Assembly (NCBI GenBank): GCA_943736015.1
Contig: OX031060.1
Coordinates: forward strand, 13,715,501 to 13,779,500
Length of the DNA: 64,000 bases
Direction: 5' to 3'
Origin: Tridacna crocea
Lineage: Eukaryota; Mollusca; Bivalvia; Cardiida; Cardiidae
Positions 9,499 to 24,844 of the stretch are shown piece after piece; the first letter of the stretch is position 1; the number at the start of each line of letters is the position of its first letter. The notes below the pieces were generated by a model. That model worked only from the letters and a program-made list of their open reading frames with translations. It made no database searches and was not told the origin of the DNA. The translations under genes and the position numbers were made by a program.

Positions 9499-11417
9499 GT
9501 GCCGGTTAAGTATCCGCGAAAATGCGAAAAATCGACTAACAGAACATTTCATAGCAGAGGACACCTGTTGCTTAATAGGTCAAATATAGGGAATTTAATT
9601 TCTAATATCTGTTTTTTATTTATGCAATCTTTATTTACCATGACAACAAACCCTTTTAGGTTGTCTATTGTCTCGCAGGTGCCACTTCCGTATCCGCAAA
9701 AACATGAAAAATCGACTTATGGAATATTTTATAGCAGACGAGAACTGTTGCTTGAGTCAATTGTAGGGATTTTTCTTTTTCTTTTTCTCTCACTAGGGCC
9801 ATTGATTTGGTTACGATGACCATCCAACCCATACGTGACTGTTATGTGCTGCGCATAAAATCGTAAAATCAACTTCGACACTTTCAGAGGCAACTGATAC
9901 CTGTCGTACAAATCAAAGAAAGGTAAACAAAATTTTTCCCTGTTTTCTTACCAGGGTCACGAAAACATTGAACCAATTTAGACGACCGCGTGAGTCAAAA
10001 GTCAATTTTATGTTTAATCGCTGCGCAAAATATAAAATTCAGAAGCAACCTGTTGCTGTTGCCAAAACTTTTTCTGACAAAAAAATCTTGTTCCTGTTTG
10101 AAGAATTTGGAAGTAGGCCATAAAGACACAATAAGATGTAAGAATAACTAAAAATCAATTGCTTCCTTGATAGGGTAAAAAACATTGTGGGAAAAGGAGA
10201 AAATGCTGGTAACCTGCATTGTCTCCTTTCATCAGATTATTTTCAAAAGCCTTCTTTAAAAGGCGTCATTGTGTGGTAAAAGGTTAATAATTATCCAATC
10301 AGAGAAGCTCTAAGGAAATCAGATTGGATACCAGCAGCCAATCAGATAACACTTAAGAAATTCAACAGCCAATCAGAGAGCTTCAAAATCGCTTGAAAAT
10401 GGCGCCAAAATTTATTGATAAAAAAACAGTGAAAAAAACGGCATAAAAGTGGATTTAAAGTCTTCTTTAAAGGCTGCTGTGCAGTCCTTGCCAGATTTCA
10501 CTGAAAATGGGCAAATATTTAAGAAAATAGGGGCGCAGAAGACCGTGTTTTGGCCTTTTCAAACCCCTTGCAAGAATTACTTCCCTTTAACCGTCGATGC
10601 AGCCCCCCCCCTCCTCCCCAGCCCTTAACTGGATTTGCTTTTCTAACTCAGCCCACCATAAATGCTGCACATTGAAACTTTCAATAAGCCAAAGTAATCA
10701 ATTTACAGTGTAAAAGAAAAAAAGAAAAAAACGCCCAGAAATTAATGCAAGAATTACTTCCCTTTAACCGTCGATGCACCCAACACCTACCCCCCTCCCC
10801 AGCCCTTAACTGGATTTGCTTTTCTAACTCAGCCCACAATAAATGCTGCACATTGGAGCTTTCAATAAGCCAAAGTGATATATGTACAGTGTAAAAAAAA
10901 AAATGCCCAGAAATTAATGCAAGAATTACTTCCCTTTAACAGTCGATGCACCCCCCCCTCCTCCCCAGCCCTTAACTGGATTTGCTTTTCTAACTCAGCC
11001 CACAATAAATGCTGCACATTGAAACTTTCAATAAGCCAAAGTGATCAATGTACAGTGTAAAAAAAAAAGAAAACACCCAGAAATTAATGAGACAAGTGGC
11101 TAAAAAAAGACTGAAAATTCTTTCAGTTGCTTCCTATTGCATATATCAAACAAAGGCAACTGAAGTGTAATTTTTCTTATCTCTTCAAACCGCAACAAGA
11201 AACTCAGTTATGTTGACTATGTGCCATTTACGCTCGTACAAAAACCCCAGAAAATAATGTGACAAGTGGCTAAAAAAAGACTGAAGGCTCTTTCAGTAGC
11301 AACTGCTTCTTATTGCATAAATCAAACAAAAGGAACTAAATTTTTAATGTATATCTTTTTCTCCAATCTCTTTATAACGTGACGACAAATCCATTTACGT
11401 TGACTGCCGTCTAAAAG
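9499..11417 (+). repeat. Satellite unit 5 (A)
   Basis: 1,919 bp. No private substitution was noticed. Confidence 0.96.
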
Positions 11418-13336
11418 GTGCCGGTTAAGTATCCGCGAAAATGCGAAAAATCGACTAACAGAACATTTCATAGCAGAGGACACCTGTTGCTTAATAGGTC
11501 AAATATAGGGAATTTAATTTCTAATATCTGTTTTTTATTTATGCAATCTTTATTTACCATGACAACAAACCCTTTTAGGTTGTCTATTGTCTCGCAGGTG
11601 CCACTTCCGTATCCGCAAAAACATGAAAAATCGACTTATGGAATATTTTATAGCAGACGAGAACTGTTGCTTGAGTCAATTGTAGGGATTTTTCTTTTTC
11701 TTTTTCTCTCACTAGGGCCATTGATTTGGTTACGATGACCATCCAACCCATACGTGACTGTTATGTGCTGCGCATAAAATCGTAAAATCAACTTCGACAC
11801 TTTCAGAGGCAACTGATACCTGTCGTACAAATCAAAGAAAGGTAAACAAAATTTTTCCCTGTTTTCTTACCAGGGTCACGAAAACATTGAACCAATTTAG
11901 ACGACCGCGTGAGTCAAAAGTCAATTTTATGTTTAATCGCTGCGCAAAATATAAAATTCAGAAGCAACCTGTTGCTGTTGCCAAAACTTTTTCTGACAAA
12001 AAAATCTTGTTCCTGTTTGAAGAATTTGGAAGTAGGCCATAAAGACACAATAAGATGTAAGAATAACTAAAAATCAATTGCTTCCTTGATAGGGTAAAAA
12101 ACATTGTGGGAAAAGGAGAAAATGCTGGTAACCTGCATTGTCTCCTTTCATCAGATTATTTTCAAAAGCCTTCTTTAAAAGGCGTCATTGTGTGGTAAAA
12201 GGTTAATAATTATCCAATCAGAGAAGCTCTAAGGAAATCAGATTGGATACCAGCAGCCAATCAGATAACACTTAAGAAATTCAACAGCCAATCAGAGAGC
12301 TTCAAAATCGCTTGAAAATGGCGCCAAAATTTATTGATAAAAAAACAGTGAAAAAAACGGCATAAAAGTGGATTTAAAGTCTTCTTTAAAGGCTGCTGTG
12401 CAGTCCTTGCCAGATTTCACTGAAAATGGGCAAATATTTAAGAAAATAGGGGCGCAGAAGACCGTGTTTTGGCCTTTTCAAACCCCTTGCAAGAATTACT
12501 TCCCTTTAACCGTCGATGCAGCCCCCCCCCCTCCTCCCCAGCCCTTAACTGGATTTGCTTTTCCAACTCAGCCCACCATAAATGCTGCACATTGAAACTT
12601 TCAATAAGCCAAAGTAATCAATTTACAGTGTAAAAGAAAAAAAGAAAAAAACGCCCAGAAATTAATGCAAGAATTACTTCCCTTTAACCGTCGATGCACC
12701 CAACACCTACCCCCCTCCCCAGCCCTTAACTGGATTTGCTTTTCTAACTCAGCCCACAATAAATGCTGCACATTGGAGCTTTCAATAAGCCAAAGTGATA
12801 TATGTACAGTGTAAAAAAAAAAATGCCCAGAAATTAATGCAAGAATTACTTCCCTTTAACAGTCGATGCACCCCCCCCTCCTCCCCAGCCCTTAACTGGA
12901 TTTGCTTTTCTAACTCAGCCCACAATAAATGCTGCACATTGAAACTTTCAATAAGCCAAAGTGATCAATGTACAGTGTAAAAAAAAAGAAAACACCCAGA
13001 AATTAATGAGACAAGTGGCTAAAAAAAGACTGAAAATTCTTTCAGTTGCTTCCTATTGCATATATCAAACAAAGGCAACTGAAGTGTAATTTTTCTTATC
13101 TCTTCAAACCGCAACAAGAAACTCAGTTATGTTGACTATGTGCCATTTACGCTCGTACAAAAACCCCAGAAAATAATGTGACAAGTGGCTAAAAAAAGAC
13201 TGAAGGCTCTTTCAGTAGCAACTGCTTCTTATTGCATAAATCAAACAAAAGGAACTAAATTTTTAATGTATATCTTTTTCTCCAATCTCTTTATAACGTG
13301 ACGACAAATCCATTTACGTTGACTGCCGTCTAAAAG
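11418..13336 (+). repeat. Satellite unit 6 (A)
   Basis: 1,919 bp. Private T to C at 12564 in C1 (ttttccaactc). Long C1 C-run. Confidence 0.96.
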
Positions 13337-15253
13337 GTGCCGGTTAAGTATCCGCGAAAATGCGAAAAATCGACTAACAGAACATTTCATAGCAGAGGAC
13401 ACCTGTTGCTTAATAGGTCAAATATAGGGAATTTAATTTCTAATATCTGTTTTTTATTTATGCAATCTTTATTTACCATGACAACAAACCCTTTTAGGTT
13501 GTCTATTGTCTCGCAGGTGCCACTTCCGTATCCGCAAAAACATGAAAAATCGACTTATGGAATATTTTATAGCAGACGAGAACTGTTGCTTGAGTCAATT
13601 GTAGGGATTTTTCTTTTTCTTTTTCTCTCACTAGGGCCATTGATTTGGTTACGATGACCATCCAACCCATACGTGACTGTTATGTGCTGCGCATAAAATC
13701 GTAAAATCAACTTCGACACTTTCAGAGGCAACTGATACCTGTCGTACAAATCAAAGAAAGGTAAACAAAATTTTTCCCTGTTTTCTTACCAGGGTCACGA
13801 AAACATTGAACCAATTTAGACGACCGCGTGAGTCAAAAGTCAATTTTATGTTTAATCGCTGCGCAAAATATAAAATTCAGAAGCAACCTGTTGCTGTTGC
13901 CAAAACTTTTTCTGACAAAAAAATCTTGTTCCTGTTTGAAGAATTTGGAAGTAGGCCATAAAGACACAATAAGATGTAAGAATAACTAAAAATCAATTGC
14001 TTCCTTGATAGGGTAAAAAACATTGTGGGAAAAGGAGAAAATGCTGGTAACCTGCATTGTCTCCTTTCATCAGATTATTTTCAAAAGCCTTCTTTAAAAG
14101 GCGTCATTGTGTGGTAAAAGGTTAATAATTATCCAATCAGAGAAGCTCTAAGGAAATCAGATTGGATACCAGCAGCCAATCAGATAACACTTAAGAAATT
14201 CAACAGCCAATCAGAGAGCTTCAAAATCGCTTGAAAATGGCGCCAAAATTTATTGATAAAAAAACAGTGAAAAAAACGGCATAAAAGTGGATTTAAAGTC
14301 TTCTTTAAAGGCTGCTGTGCAGTCCTTGCCAGATTTCACTGAAAATGGGCAAATATTTAAGAAAATAGGGGCGCAGAAGACCGTGTTTTGGCCTTTTCAA
14401 ACCCCTTGCAAGAATTACTTCCCTTTAACCGTCGATGCAGCCCCCCCCCTCCTCCCCAGCCCTTAACTGGATTTGCTTTTCTAACTCAGCCCACCATAAA
14501 TGCTGCACATTGAAACTTTCAATAAGCCAAAGTAATCAATTTACAGTGTAAAAGAAAAAAAGAAAAAAACGCCCAGAAATTAATGCAAGAATTACTTCCC
14601 TTTAACCGTCGATGCACCCAACACCTACCCCCCTCCCCAGCCCTTAACTGGATTTGCTTTTCTAACTCAGCCCACAATAAATGCTGCACATTGGAGCTTT
14701 CAATAAGCCAAAGTGATATATGTACAGTGTAAAAAAAAAATGCCCAGAAATTAATGCAAGAATTACTTCCCTTTAACAGTCGATGCACCCCCCCCTCCTC
14801 CCCAGCCCTTAACTGGATTTGCTTTTCTAACTCAGCCCACAATAAATGCTGCACATTGAAACTTTCAATAAGCCAAAGTGATCAATGTACAGTGTAAAAA
14901 AAAAGAAAACACCCAGAAATTAATGAGACAAGTGGCTAAAAAAAGACTGAAAATTCTTTCAGTTGCTTCCTATTGCATATATCAAACAAAGGCAACTGAA
15001 GTGTAATTTTTCTTATCTCTTCAAACCGCAACAAGAAACTCAGTTATGTTGACTATGTGCCATTTACGCTCGTACAAAAACCCCAGAAAATAATGTGACA
15101 AGTGGCTAAAAAAAGACTGAAGGCTCTTTCAGTAGCAACTGCTTCTTATTGCATAAATCAAACAAAAGGAACTAAATTTTTAATGTATATCTTTTTCTCC
15201 AATCTCTTTATAACGTGACGACAAATCCATTTACGTTGACTGCCGTCTAAAAG
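13337..15253 (+). repeat. Satellite unit 7 (A)
   Basis: 1,917 bp; shorter than its neighbours through homopolymer lengths only. Confidence 0.96.
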
Positions 15254-17172
15254 GTGCCGGTTAAGTATCCGCGAAAATGCGAAAAATCGACTAACAGAAC
15301 ATTTCATAGCAGAGGACACCTGTTGCTTAATAGGTCAAATATAGGGAATTTAATTTCTAATATCTGTTTTTTATTTATGCAATCTTTATTTACCATGACA
15401 ACAAACCCTTTTAGGTTGTCTATTGTCTCGCAGGTGCCACTTCCGTATCCGCAAAAACATGAAAAATCGACTTATGGAATATTTTATAGCAGACGAGAAC
15501 TGTTGCTTGAGTCAATTGTAGGGATTTTTCTTTTTCTTTTTCTCTCACTAGGGCCATTGATTTGGTTACGATGACCATCCAACCCATACGTGACTGTTAT
15601 GTGCTGCGCATAAAATCGTAAAATCAACTTCGACACTTTCAGAGGCAACTGATACCTGTCGTACAAATCAAAGAAAGGTAAACAAAATTTTTCCCTGTTT
15701 TCTTACCAGGGTCACGAAAACATTGAACCAATTTAGACGACCGCGTGAGTCAAAAGTCAATTTTATGTTTAATCGCTGCGCAAAATATAAAATTCAGAAG
15801 CAACCTGTTGCTGTTGCCAAAACTTTTTCTGACAAAAAAATCTTGTTCCTGTTTGAAGAATTTGGAAGTAGGCCATAAAGACACAATAAGATGTAAGAAT
15901 AACTAAAAATCAATTGCTTCCTTGATAGGGTAAAAAACATTGTGGGAAAAGGAGAAAATGCTGGTAACCTGCATTGTCTCCTTTCATCAGATTATTTTCA
16001 AAAGCCTTCTTTAAAAGGCGTCATTGTGTGGTAAAAGGTTAATAATTATCCAATCAGAGAAGCTCTAAGGAAATCAGATTGGATACCAGCAGCCAATCAG
16101 ATAACACTTAAGAAATTCAACAGCCAATCAGAGAGCTTCAAAATCGCTTGAAAATGGCGCCAAAATTTATTGATAAAAAAACAGTGAAAAAAACGGCATA
16201 AAAGTGGATTTAAAGTCTTCTTTAAAGGCTGCTGTGCAGTCCTTGCCAGATTTCACTGAAAATGGGCAAATATTTAAGAAAATAGGGGCGCAGAAGACCG
16301 TGTTTTGGCCTTTTCAAACCCCTTGCAAGAATTTCTTCCCTTTAACCGTCGATGCAGCCCCCCCCCTCCTCCCCAGCCCTTAACTGGATTTGCTTTTCTA
16401 ACTCAGCCCACCATAAATGCTGCACATTGAAACTTTCAATAAGCCAAAGTAATCAATTTACAGTGTAAAAGAAAAAAAGAAAAAAACGCCCAGAAATTAA
16501 TGCAAGAATTACTTCCCTTTAACCGTCGATGCACCCAACACCTACCCCCCTCCCCAGCCCTTAACTGGATTTGCTTTTCTAACTCAGCCCACAATAAATG
16601 CTGCACATTGGAGCTTTCAATAAGCCAAAGTGATATATGTACAGTGTAAAAAAAAAAATGCCCAGAAATTAATGCAAGAATTACTTCCCTTTAACAGTCG
16701 ATGCACCCCCCCCTCCTCCCCAGCCCTTAACTGGATTTGCTTTTCTAACTCAGCCCACAATAAATGCTGCACATTGAAACTTTCAATAAGCCAAAGTGAT
16801 CAATGTACAGTGTAAAAAAAAAAGAAAACACCCAGAAATTAATGAGACAAGTGGCTAAAAAAAGACTGAAAATTCTTTCAGTTGCTTCCTATTGCATATA
16901 TCAAACAAAGGCAACTGAAGTGTAATTTTTCTTATCTCTTCAAACCGCAACAAGAAACTCAGTTATGTTGACTATGTGCCATTTACGCTCGTACAAAAAC
17001 CCCAGAAAATAATGTGACAAGTGGCTAAAAAAAGACTGAAGGCTCTTTCAGTAGCAACTGCTTCTTATTGCATAAATCAAACAAAAGGAACTAAATTTTT
17101 AATGTATATCTTTTTCTCCAATCTCTTTATAACGTGACGACAAATCCATTTACGTTGACTGCCGTCTAAAAG
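15254..17172 (+). repeat. Satellite unit 8 (A)
   Basis: 1,919 bp. Private A to T at 16334 at the start of C1 (gcaagaatttcttcc). Confidence 0.96.
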
Positions 17173-19089
17173 GTGCCGGTTAAGTATCCGCGAAAATGCG
17201 AAAAATCGACTAACAGAACATTTCATAGCAGAGGACACCTGTTGCTTAATAGGTCAAATATAGGGAATTTAATTTCTAATATCTGTTTTTTATTTATGCA
17301 ATCTTTATTTACCATGACAACAAACCCTTTTAGGTTGTCTATTGTCTCGCAGGTGCCACTTCCGTATCCGCAAAAACATGAAAAATCGACTTATGGAATA
17401 TTTTATAGCAGACGAGAACTGTTGCTTGAGTCAATTGTAGGGATTTTTCTTTTTCTTTTTCTCTCACTAGGGCCATTGATTTGGTTACGATGACCATCCA
17501 ACCCATACGTGACTGTTATGTGCTGCGCATAAAATCGTAAAATCAACTTCGACACTTTCAGAGGCAACTGATACCTGTCGTACAAATCAAAGAAAGGTAA
17601 ACAAAATTTTTCCCTGTTTTCTTACCAGGGTCACGAAAACATTGAACCAATTTAGACGACCGCGTGAGTCAAAAGTCAATTTTATGTTTAATCGCTGCGC
17701 AAAATATAAAATTCAGAAGCAACCTGTTGCTGTTGCCAAAACTTTTTCTGACAAAAAAATCTTGTTCCTGTTTGAAGAATTTGGAAGTAGGCCATAAAGA
17801 CACAATAAGATGTAAGAATAACTAAAAATCAATTGCTTCCTTGATAGGGTAAAAAACATTGTGGGAAAAGGAGAAAATGCTGGTAACCTGCATTGTCTCC
17901 TTTCATCAGATTATTTTCAAAAGCCTTCTTTAAAAGGCGTCATTGTGTGGTAAAAGGTTAATAATTATCCAATCAGAGAAGCTCTAAGGAAATCAGATTG
18001 GATACCAGCAGCCAATCAGATAACACTTAAGAAATTCAACAGCCAATCAGAGAGCTTCAAAATCGCTTGAAAATGGCGCCAAAATTTATTGATAAAAAAA
18101 CAGTGAAAAAAACGGCATAAAAGTGGATTTAAAGTCTTCTTTAAAGGCTGCTGTGCAGTCCTTGCCAGATTTCACTGAAAATGGGCAAATATTTAAGAAA
18201 ATAGGGGCGCAGAAGACCGTGTTTTGGCCTTTTCAAACCCCTTGCAAGAATTACTTCCCTTTAACCGTCGATGCAGCCCCCCCCCTCCTCCCCAGCCCTT
18301 AACTGGATTTGCTTTTCTAACTCAGCCCACCATAAATGCTGCACATTGAAACTTTCAATAAGCCAAAGTAATCAATTTACAGTGTAAAAGAAAAAAAGAA
18401 AAAAACGCCCAGAAATTAATGCAAGAATTACTTCCCTTTAACCGTCGATGCACCCAACACCTACCCCCCTCCCCAGCCCTTAACTGGATTTGCTTTTCTA
18501 ACTCAGCCCACAATAAATGCTGCACATTGGAGCTTTCAATAAGCCAAAGTGATATATGTACAGTGTAAAAAAAAAATGCCCAGAAATTAATGCAAGAATT
18601 ACTTCCCTTTAACAGTCGATGCACCCCCCCCTCCTCCCCAGCCCTTAACTGGATTTGCTTTTCTAACTCAGCCCACAATAAATGCTGCACATTGAAACTT
18701 TCAATAAGCCAAAGTGATCAATGTACAGTGTAAAAAAAAAGAAAACACCCAGAAATTAATGAGACAAGTGGCTAAAAAAAGACTGAAAATTCTTTCAGTT
18801 GCTTCCTATTGCATATATCAAACAAAGGCAACTGAAGTGTAATTTTTCTTATCTCTTCAAACCGCAACAAGAAACTCAGTTATGTTGACTATGTGCCATT
18901 TACGCTCGTACAAAAACCCCAGAAAATAATGTGACAAGTGGCTAAAAAAAGACTGAAGGCTCTTTCAGTAGCAACTGCTTCTTATTGCATAAATCAAACA
19001 AAAGGAACTAAATTTTTAATGTATATCTTTTTCTCCAATCTCTTTATAACGTGACGACAAATCCATTTACGTTGACTGCCGTCTAAAAG
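17173..19089 (+). repeat. Satellite unit 9 (A)
   Basis: 1,917 bp; the difference is in homopolymer runs only. Confidence 0.96.
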
Positions 19090-21010
19090 GTGCCGGTTAA
19101 GTATCCGCGAAAATGCGAAAAATCGACTAACAGAACATTTCATAGCAGAGGACACCTGTTGCTTAATAGGTCAAATATAGGGAATTTAATTTCTAATATC
19201 TGTTTTTTATTTATGCAATCTTTATTTACCATGACAACAAACCCTTTTAGGTTGTCTATTGTCTCGCAGGTGCCACTTCCGTATCCGCAAAAACATGAAA
19301 AATCGACTTATGGAATATTTTATAGCAGACGAGAACTGTTGCTTGAGTCAATTGTAGGGATTTTTCTTTTTCTTTTTCTCTCACTAGGGCCATTGATTTG
19401 GTTACGATGACCATCCAACCCATACGTGACTGTTATGTGCTGCGCATAAAATCGTAAAATCAACTTCGACACTTTCAGAGGCAACTGATACCTGTCGTAC
19501 AAATCAAAGAAAGGTAAACAAAATTTTTCCCTGTTTTCTTACCAGGGTCACGAAAACATTGAACCAATTTAGACGACCGCGTGAGTCAAAAGTCAATTTT
19601 ATGTTTAATCGCTGCGCAAAATATAAAATTCAGAAGCAACCTGTTGCTGTTGCCAAAACTTTTTCTGACAAAAAAATCTTGTTCCTGTTTGAAGAATTTG
19701 GAAGTAGGCCATAAAGACACAATAAGATGTAAGAATAACTAAAAATCAATTGCTTCCTTGATAGGGTAAAAAACATTGTGGGAAAAGGAGAAAATGCTGG
19801 TAACCTGCATTGTCTCCTTTCATCAGATTATTTTCAAAAGCCTTCTTTAAAAGGCGTCATTGTGTGGTAAAAGGTTAATAATTATCCAATCAGAGAAGCT
19901 CTAAGGAAATCAGATTGGATACCAGCAGCCAATCAGATAACACTTAAGAAATTCAACAGCCAATCAGAGAGCTTCAAAATCGCTTGAAAATGGCGCCAAA
20001 ATTTATTGATAAAAAAACAGTGAAAAAAACGGCATAAAAGTGGATTTAAAGTCTTCTTTAAAGGCTGCTGTGCAGTCCTTGCCAGATTTCACTGAAAATG
20101 GGCAAATATTTAAGAAAATAGGGGCGCAGAAGACCGTGTTTTGGCCTTTTCAAACCCCTTGCAAGAATTACTTCCCTTTAACCGTCGATGCAGCCCCCCC
20201 CCCCTCCTCCCCAGCCCTTAACTGGATTTGCTTTTCTAACTCAGCCCACCATAAATGCTGCACATTGAAACTTTCAATAAGCCAAAGTAATCAATTTACA
20301 GTGTAAAAGAAAAAAAGAAAAAAACGCCCAGAAATTAATGCAAGAATTACTTCCCTTTAACCGTCGATGCACCCAACACCTACCCCCCTCCCCAGCCCTT
20401 AACTGGATTTGCTTTTCTAACTCAGCCCACAATAAATGCTGCACATTGGAGCTTTCAATAAGCCAAAGTGATATATGTACAGTGTAAAAAAAAAAATGCC
20501 CAGAAATTAATGCAAGAATTACTTCCCTTTAACAGTCGATGCACCCCCCCCTCCTCCCCAGCCCTTAACTGGATTTGCTTTTCTAACTCAGCCCACAATA
20601 AATGCTGCACATTGAAACTTTCAATAAGCCAAAGTGATCAATGTACAGTGTAAAAAAAAAAGAAAACACCCAGAAATTAATGAGACAAGTGGCTAAAAAA
20701 AGACTGAAAATTCTTTCAGTTGCTTCCTATTGCATATATCAAACAAAGGCAACTGAAGTGTAATTTTTCTTATCTCTTCAAACCGCAACAAGAAACTCAG
20801 TTATGTTGACTATGTGCCATTTACGCTCGTACAAAAACCCCAGAAAATAATGTGACAAGTGGCTAAAAAAAGACTGAAGGCTCTTTCAGTAGCAACTGCT
20901 TCTTATTGCATAAATCAAACAAAAGGAACTAAATTTTTAATGTATATCTTTTTCTCCAATCTCTTTATAACGTGACGACAAATCCATTTACGTTGACTGC
21001 CGTCTAAAAG
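19090..21010 (+). repeat. Satellite unit 10 (A)
   Basis: 1,921 bp. The C1 C-run is 11 long, the longest in the clean part of block A. Confidence 0.96.
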
Positions 21011-22930
21011 GTGCCGGTTAAGTATCCGCGAAAATGCGAAAAATCGACTAACAGAACATTTCATAGCAGAGGACACCTGTTGCTTAATAGGTCAAATATA
21101 GGGAATTTAATTTCTAATATCTGTTTTTTATTTATGCAATCTTTATTTACCATGACAACAAACCCTTTTAGGTTGTCTATTGTCTCGCAGGTGCCACTTC
21201 CGTATCCGCAAAAACATGAAAAATCGACTTATGGAATATTTTATAGCAGACGAGAACTGTTGCTTGAGTCAATTGTAGGGATTTTTCTTTTTCTTTTTCT
21301 CTCACTAGGGCCATTGATTTGGTTACGATGACCATCCAACCCATACGTGACTGTTATGTGCTGCGCATAAAATCGTAAAATCAACTTCGACACTTTCAGA
21401 GGCAACTGATACCTGTCGTACAAATCAAAGAAAGGTAAACAAAATTTTTCCCTGTTTTCTTACCAGGGTCACGAAAACATTGAACCAATTTAGACGACCG
21501 CGTGAGTCAAAAGTCAATTTTATGTTTAATCGCTGCGCAAAATATAAAATTCAGAAGCAACCTGTTGCTGTTGCCAAAACTTTTTCTGACAAAAAAATCT
21601 TGTTCCTGTTTGAAGAATTTGGAAGTAGGCCATAAAGACACAATAAGATGTAAGAATAACTAAAAATCAATTGCTTCCTTGATAGGGTAAAAAACATTGT
21701 GGGAAAAGGAGAAAATGCTGGTAACCTGCATTGTCTCCTTTCATCAGATTATTTTCAAAAGCCTTCTTTAAAAGGCGTCATTGTGTGGTAAAAGGTTAAT
21801 AATTATCCAATCAGAGAAGCTCTAAGGAAATCAGATTGGATACCAGCAGCCAATCAGATAACACTTAAGAAATTCAACAGCCAATCAGAGAGCTTCAAAA
21901 TCGCTTGAAAATGGCGCCAAAATTTATTGATAAAAAAACAGTGAAAAAAACGGCATAAAAGTGGATTTAAAGTCTTCTTTAAAGGCTGCTGTGCAGTCCT
22001 TGCCAGATTTCACTGAAAATGGGCAAATATTTAAGAAAATAGGGGCGCAGAAGACCGTGTTTTGGCCTTTTCAAACCCCTTGCAAGAATTACTTCCCTTT
22101 AACCGTCGATGCAGCCCCCCCCCTCCTCCCCAGCCCTTAACTGGATTTGCTTTTCTAACTCAGCCCACCATAAATGCTGCACATTGAAACTTTCAATAAG
22201 CCAAAGTAATCAATTTACAGTGTAAAAGAAAAAAAGAAAAAAACGCCCAGAAATTAATGCAAGAATTACTTCCCTTTAACCGTCGATGCACCCAACACCT
22301 ACCCCCCTCCCCAGCCCTTAACTGGATTTGCTTTTCTAACTCAGCCCACAATAAATGCTGCACATTGGAGCTTTCAATAAGCCAAAGTGATATATGTACA
22401 GTGTAAAAAAAAAAAATGCCCAGAAATTAATGCAAGAATTACTTCCCTTTAACAGTCGATGCACCCCCCCCCTCCTCCCCAGCCCTTAACTGGATTTGCT
22501 TTTCTAACTCAGCCCACAATAAATGCTGCACATTGAAACTTTCAATAAGCCAAAGTGATCAATGTACAGTGTAAAAAAAAAGAAAACACCCAGAAATTAA
22601 TGAGACAAGTGGCTAAAAAAAGACTGAAAATTCTTTCAGTTGCTTCCTATTGCATATATCAAACAAAGGCAACTGAAGTGTAATTTTTCTTATCTCTTCA
22701 AACCGCAACAAGAAACTCAGTTATGTTGACTATGTGCCATTTACGCTCGTACAAAAACCCCAGAAAATAATGTGACAAGTGGCTAAAAAAAGACTGAAGG
22801 CTCTTTCAGTAGCAACTGCTTCTTATTGCATAAATCAAACAAAAGGAACTAAATTTTTAATGTATATCTTTTTCTCCAATCTCTTTATAACGTGACGACA
22901 AATCCATTTACGTTGACTGCCGTCTAAAAG
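21011..22930 (+). repeat. Satellite unit 11 (A)
   Basis: 1,920 bp. The A-run between C2 and C3 is longer than in its neighbours. Confidence 0.96.
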
Positions 22931-24844
22931 GTGCCGGTTAAGTATCCGCGAAAATGCGAAAAATCGACTAACAGAACATTTCATAGCAGAGGACACCTGT
23001 TGCTTAATAGGTCAAATATAGGGAATTTAATTTCTAATATCTGTTTTTTATTTATGCAATCTTTATTTACCATGACAACAAACCCTTTTAGGTTGTCTAT
23101 TGTCTCGCAGGTGCCACTTCCGTATCCGCAAAAACATGAAAAATCGACTTATGGAATATTTTATAGCAGACGAGAACTGTTGCTTGAGTCAATTGTAGGG
23201 ATTTTTCTTTTTCTTTTTCTCTCACTAGGGCCATTGATTTGGTTACGATGACCATCCAACCCATACGTGACTGTTATGTGCTGCGCATAAAATCGTAAAA
23301 TCAACTTCGACACTTTCAGAGGCAACTGATACCTGTCGTACAAATCAAAGAAAGGTAAACAAAATTTTTCCCTGTTTTCTTACCAGGGTCACGAAAACAT
23401 TGAACCAATTTAGACGACCGCGTGAGTCAAAAGTCAATTTTATGTTTAATCGCTGCGCAAAATATAAAATTCAGAAGCAACCTGTTGCTGTTGCCAAAAC
23501 TTTTTCTGACAAAAAAATCTTGTTCCTGTTTGAAGAATTTGGAAGTAGGCCATAAAGACACAATAAGATGTAAGAATAACTAAAAATCAATTGCTTCCTT
23601 GATAGGGTAAAAAACATTGTGGGAAAAGGAGAAAATGCTGGTAACCTGCATTGTCTCCTTTCATCAGATTATTTTCAAAAGCCTTCTTTAAAAGGCGTCA
23701 TTGTGTGGTAAAAGGTTAATAATTATCCAATCAGAGAAGCTCTAAGGAAATCAGATTGGATACCAGCAGCCAATCAGATAACACTTAAGAAATTCAACAG
23801 CCAATCAGAGAGCTTCAAAATCGCTTGAAAATGGCGCCAAAATTTATTGATAAAAAAACAGTGAAAAAAACGGCATAAAAGTGGATTTAAAGTCTTCTTT
23901 AAAGGCTGCTGTGCAGTCCTTGCCAGATTTCACTGAAAATGGGCAAATATTTAAGAAAATAGGGGCGCAGAAGACCGTGTTTTGGCCTTTTCAAACCCCT
24001 TGCAAGAATTACTTCCCTTTAACCGTCGATGCAGCCCCCCCCCTCCTCCCCAGCCCTTAACTGGATTTGCTTTTCTAACTCAGCCCACCATAAATGCTGC
24101 ACATTGAAACTTTCATAAGCCAAAGTAATCAATTTACAGTGTAAAGAAAAAAAGAAAAAAACGCCCAGAAATTAATGCAAGAATTACTTCCCTTTAACCG
24201 TCGATGCACCCAACACCTACCCCCCTCCCAGCCCTTAACTGGATTTGCTTTTCTAACTCAGCCCACAATAAATGCTGCACATTGGAGCTTTCAATAAGCC
24301 AAAGTGATATATGTACCAGTGTAAAAAAAAAATGCCCAGAAATTAATGCAAGAATTACTTCCCTTTAACATCGATGCACCCCCCCCCTCCTCCCCAGCCC
24401 TTAACTGGATTTGCTTTTCTAACTCAGCCCACAATAAATGCTGCACATTGAAACTTTCAATAAGCCAAAGTGATCAATGTACAGTGTAAAAAAAAAGAAA
24501 ACACCCAGAAATTAATGAGGACAAGTGGCTAAAAAAGACTGAAAATTCTTTCAGTTGCTTCCTATTGCATATATCAAACAAAGGCAACTGAAGTGTAATT
24601 TTTCTTATCTCTTCAAACCGCAACAAGAAACTCAGTTATGTTGACTATGTGCCATTTACGCTCGTACAAAAACCCCAGAAAATAATGTGACAAGTGGCCT
24701 AAAAAAAGACTGAAGGCTCTTTCAGTAGCAACTGCTTCTTATTGCATAAATCAAACAAAAGGAACTAAATTTTAATGTATATCTTTTTCTCCAATCTCTT
24801 TATAACGTGACGACAAATCCATTTACGTGACTGCCGTCTAAAAG
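22931..24844 (+). repeat. Satellite unit 12 (A), indel-rich from about 24,107
   Basis: 1,914 bp. Clean until about 24,107. After that come scattered 1-base losses and gains, for example tttcataagcc, gtaaagaaaa, gtaccagtg, atgaggacaag and tttacgtgact. These probably reflect consensus errors rather than real divergence. Confidence 0.94.
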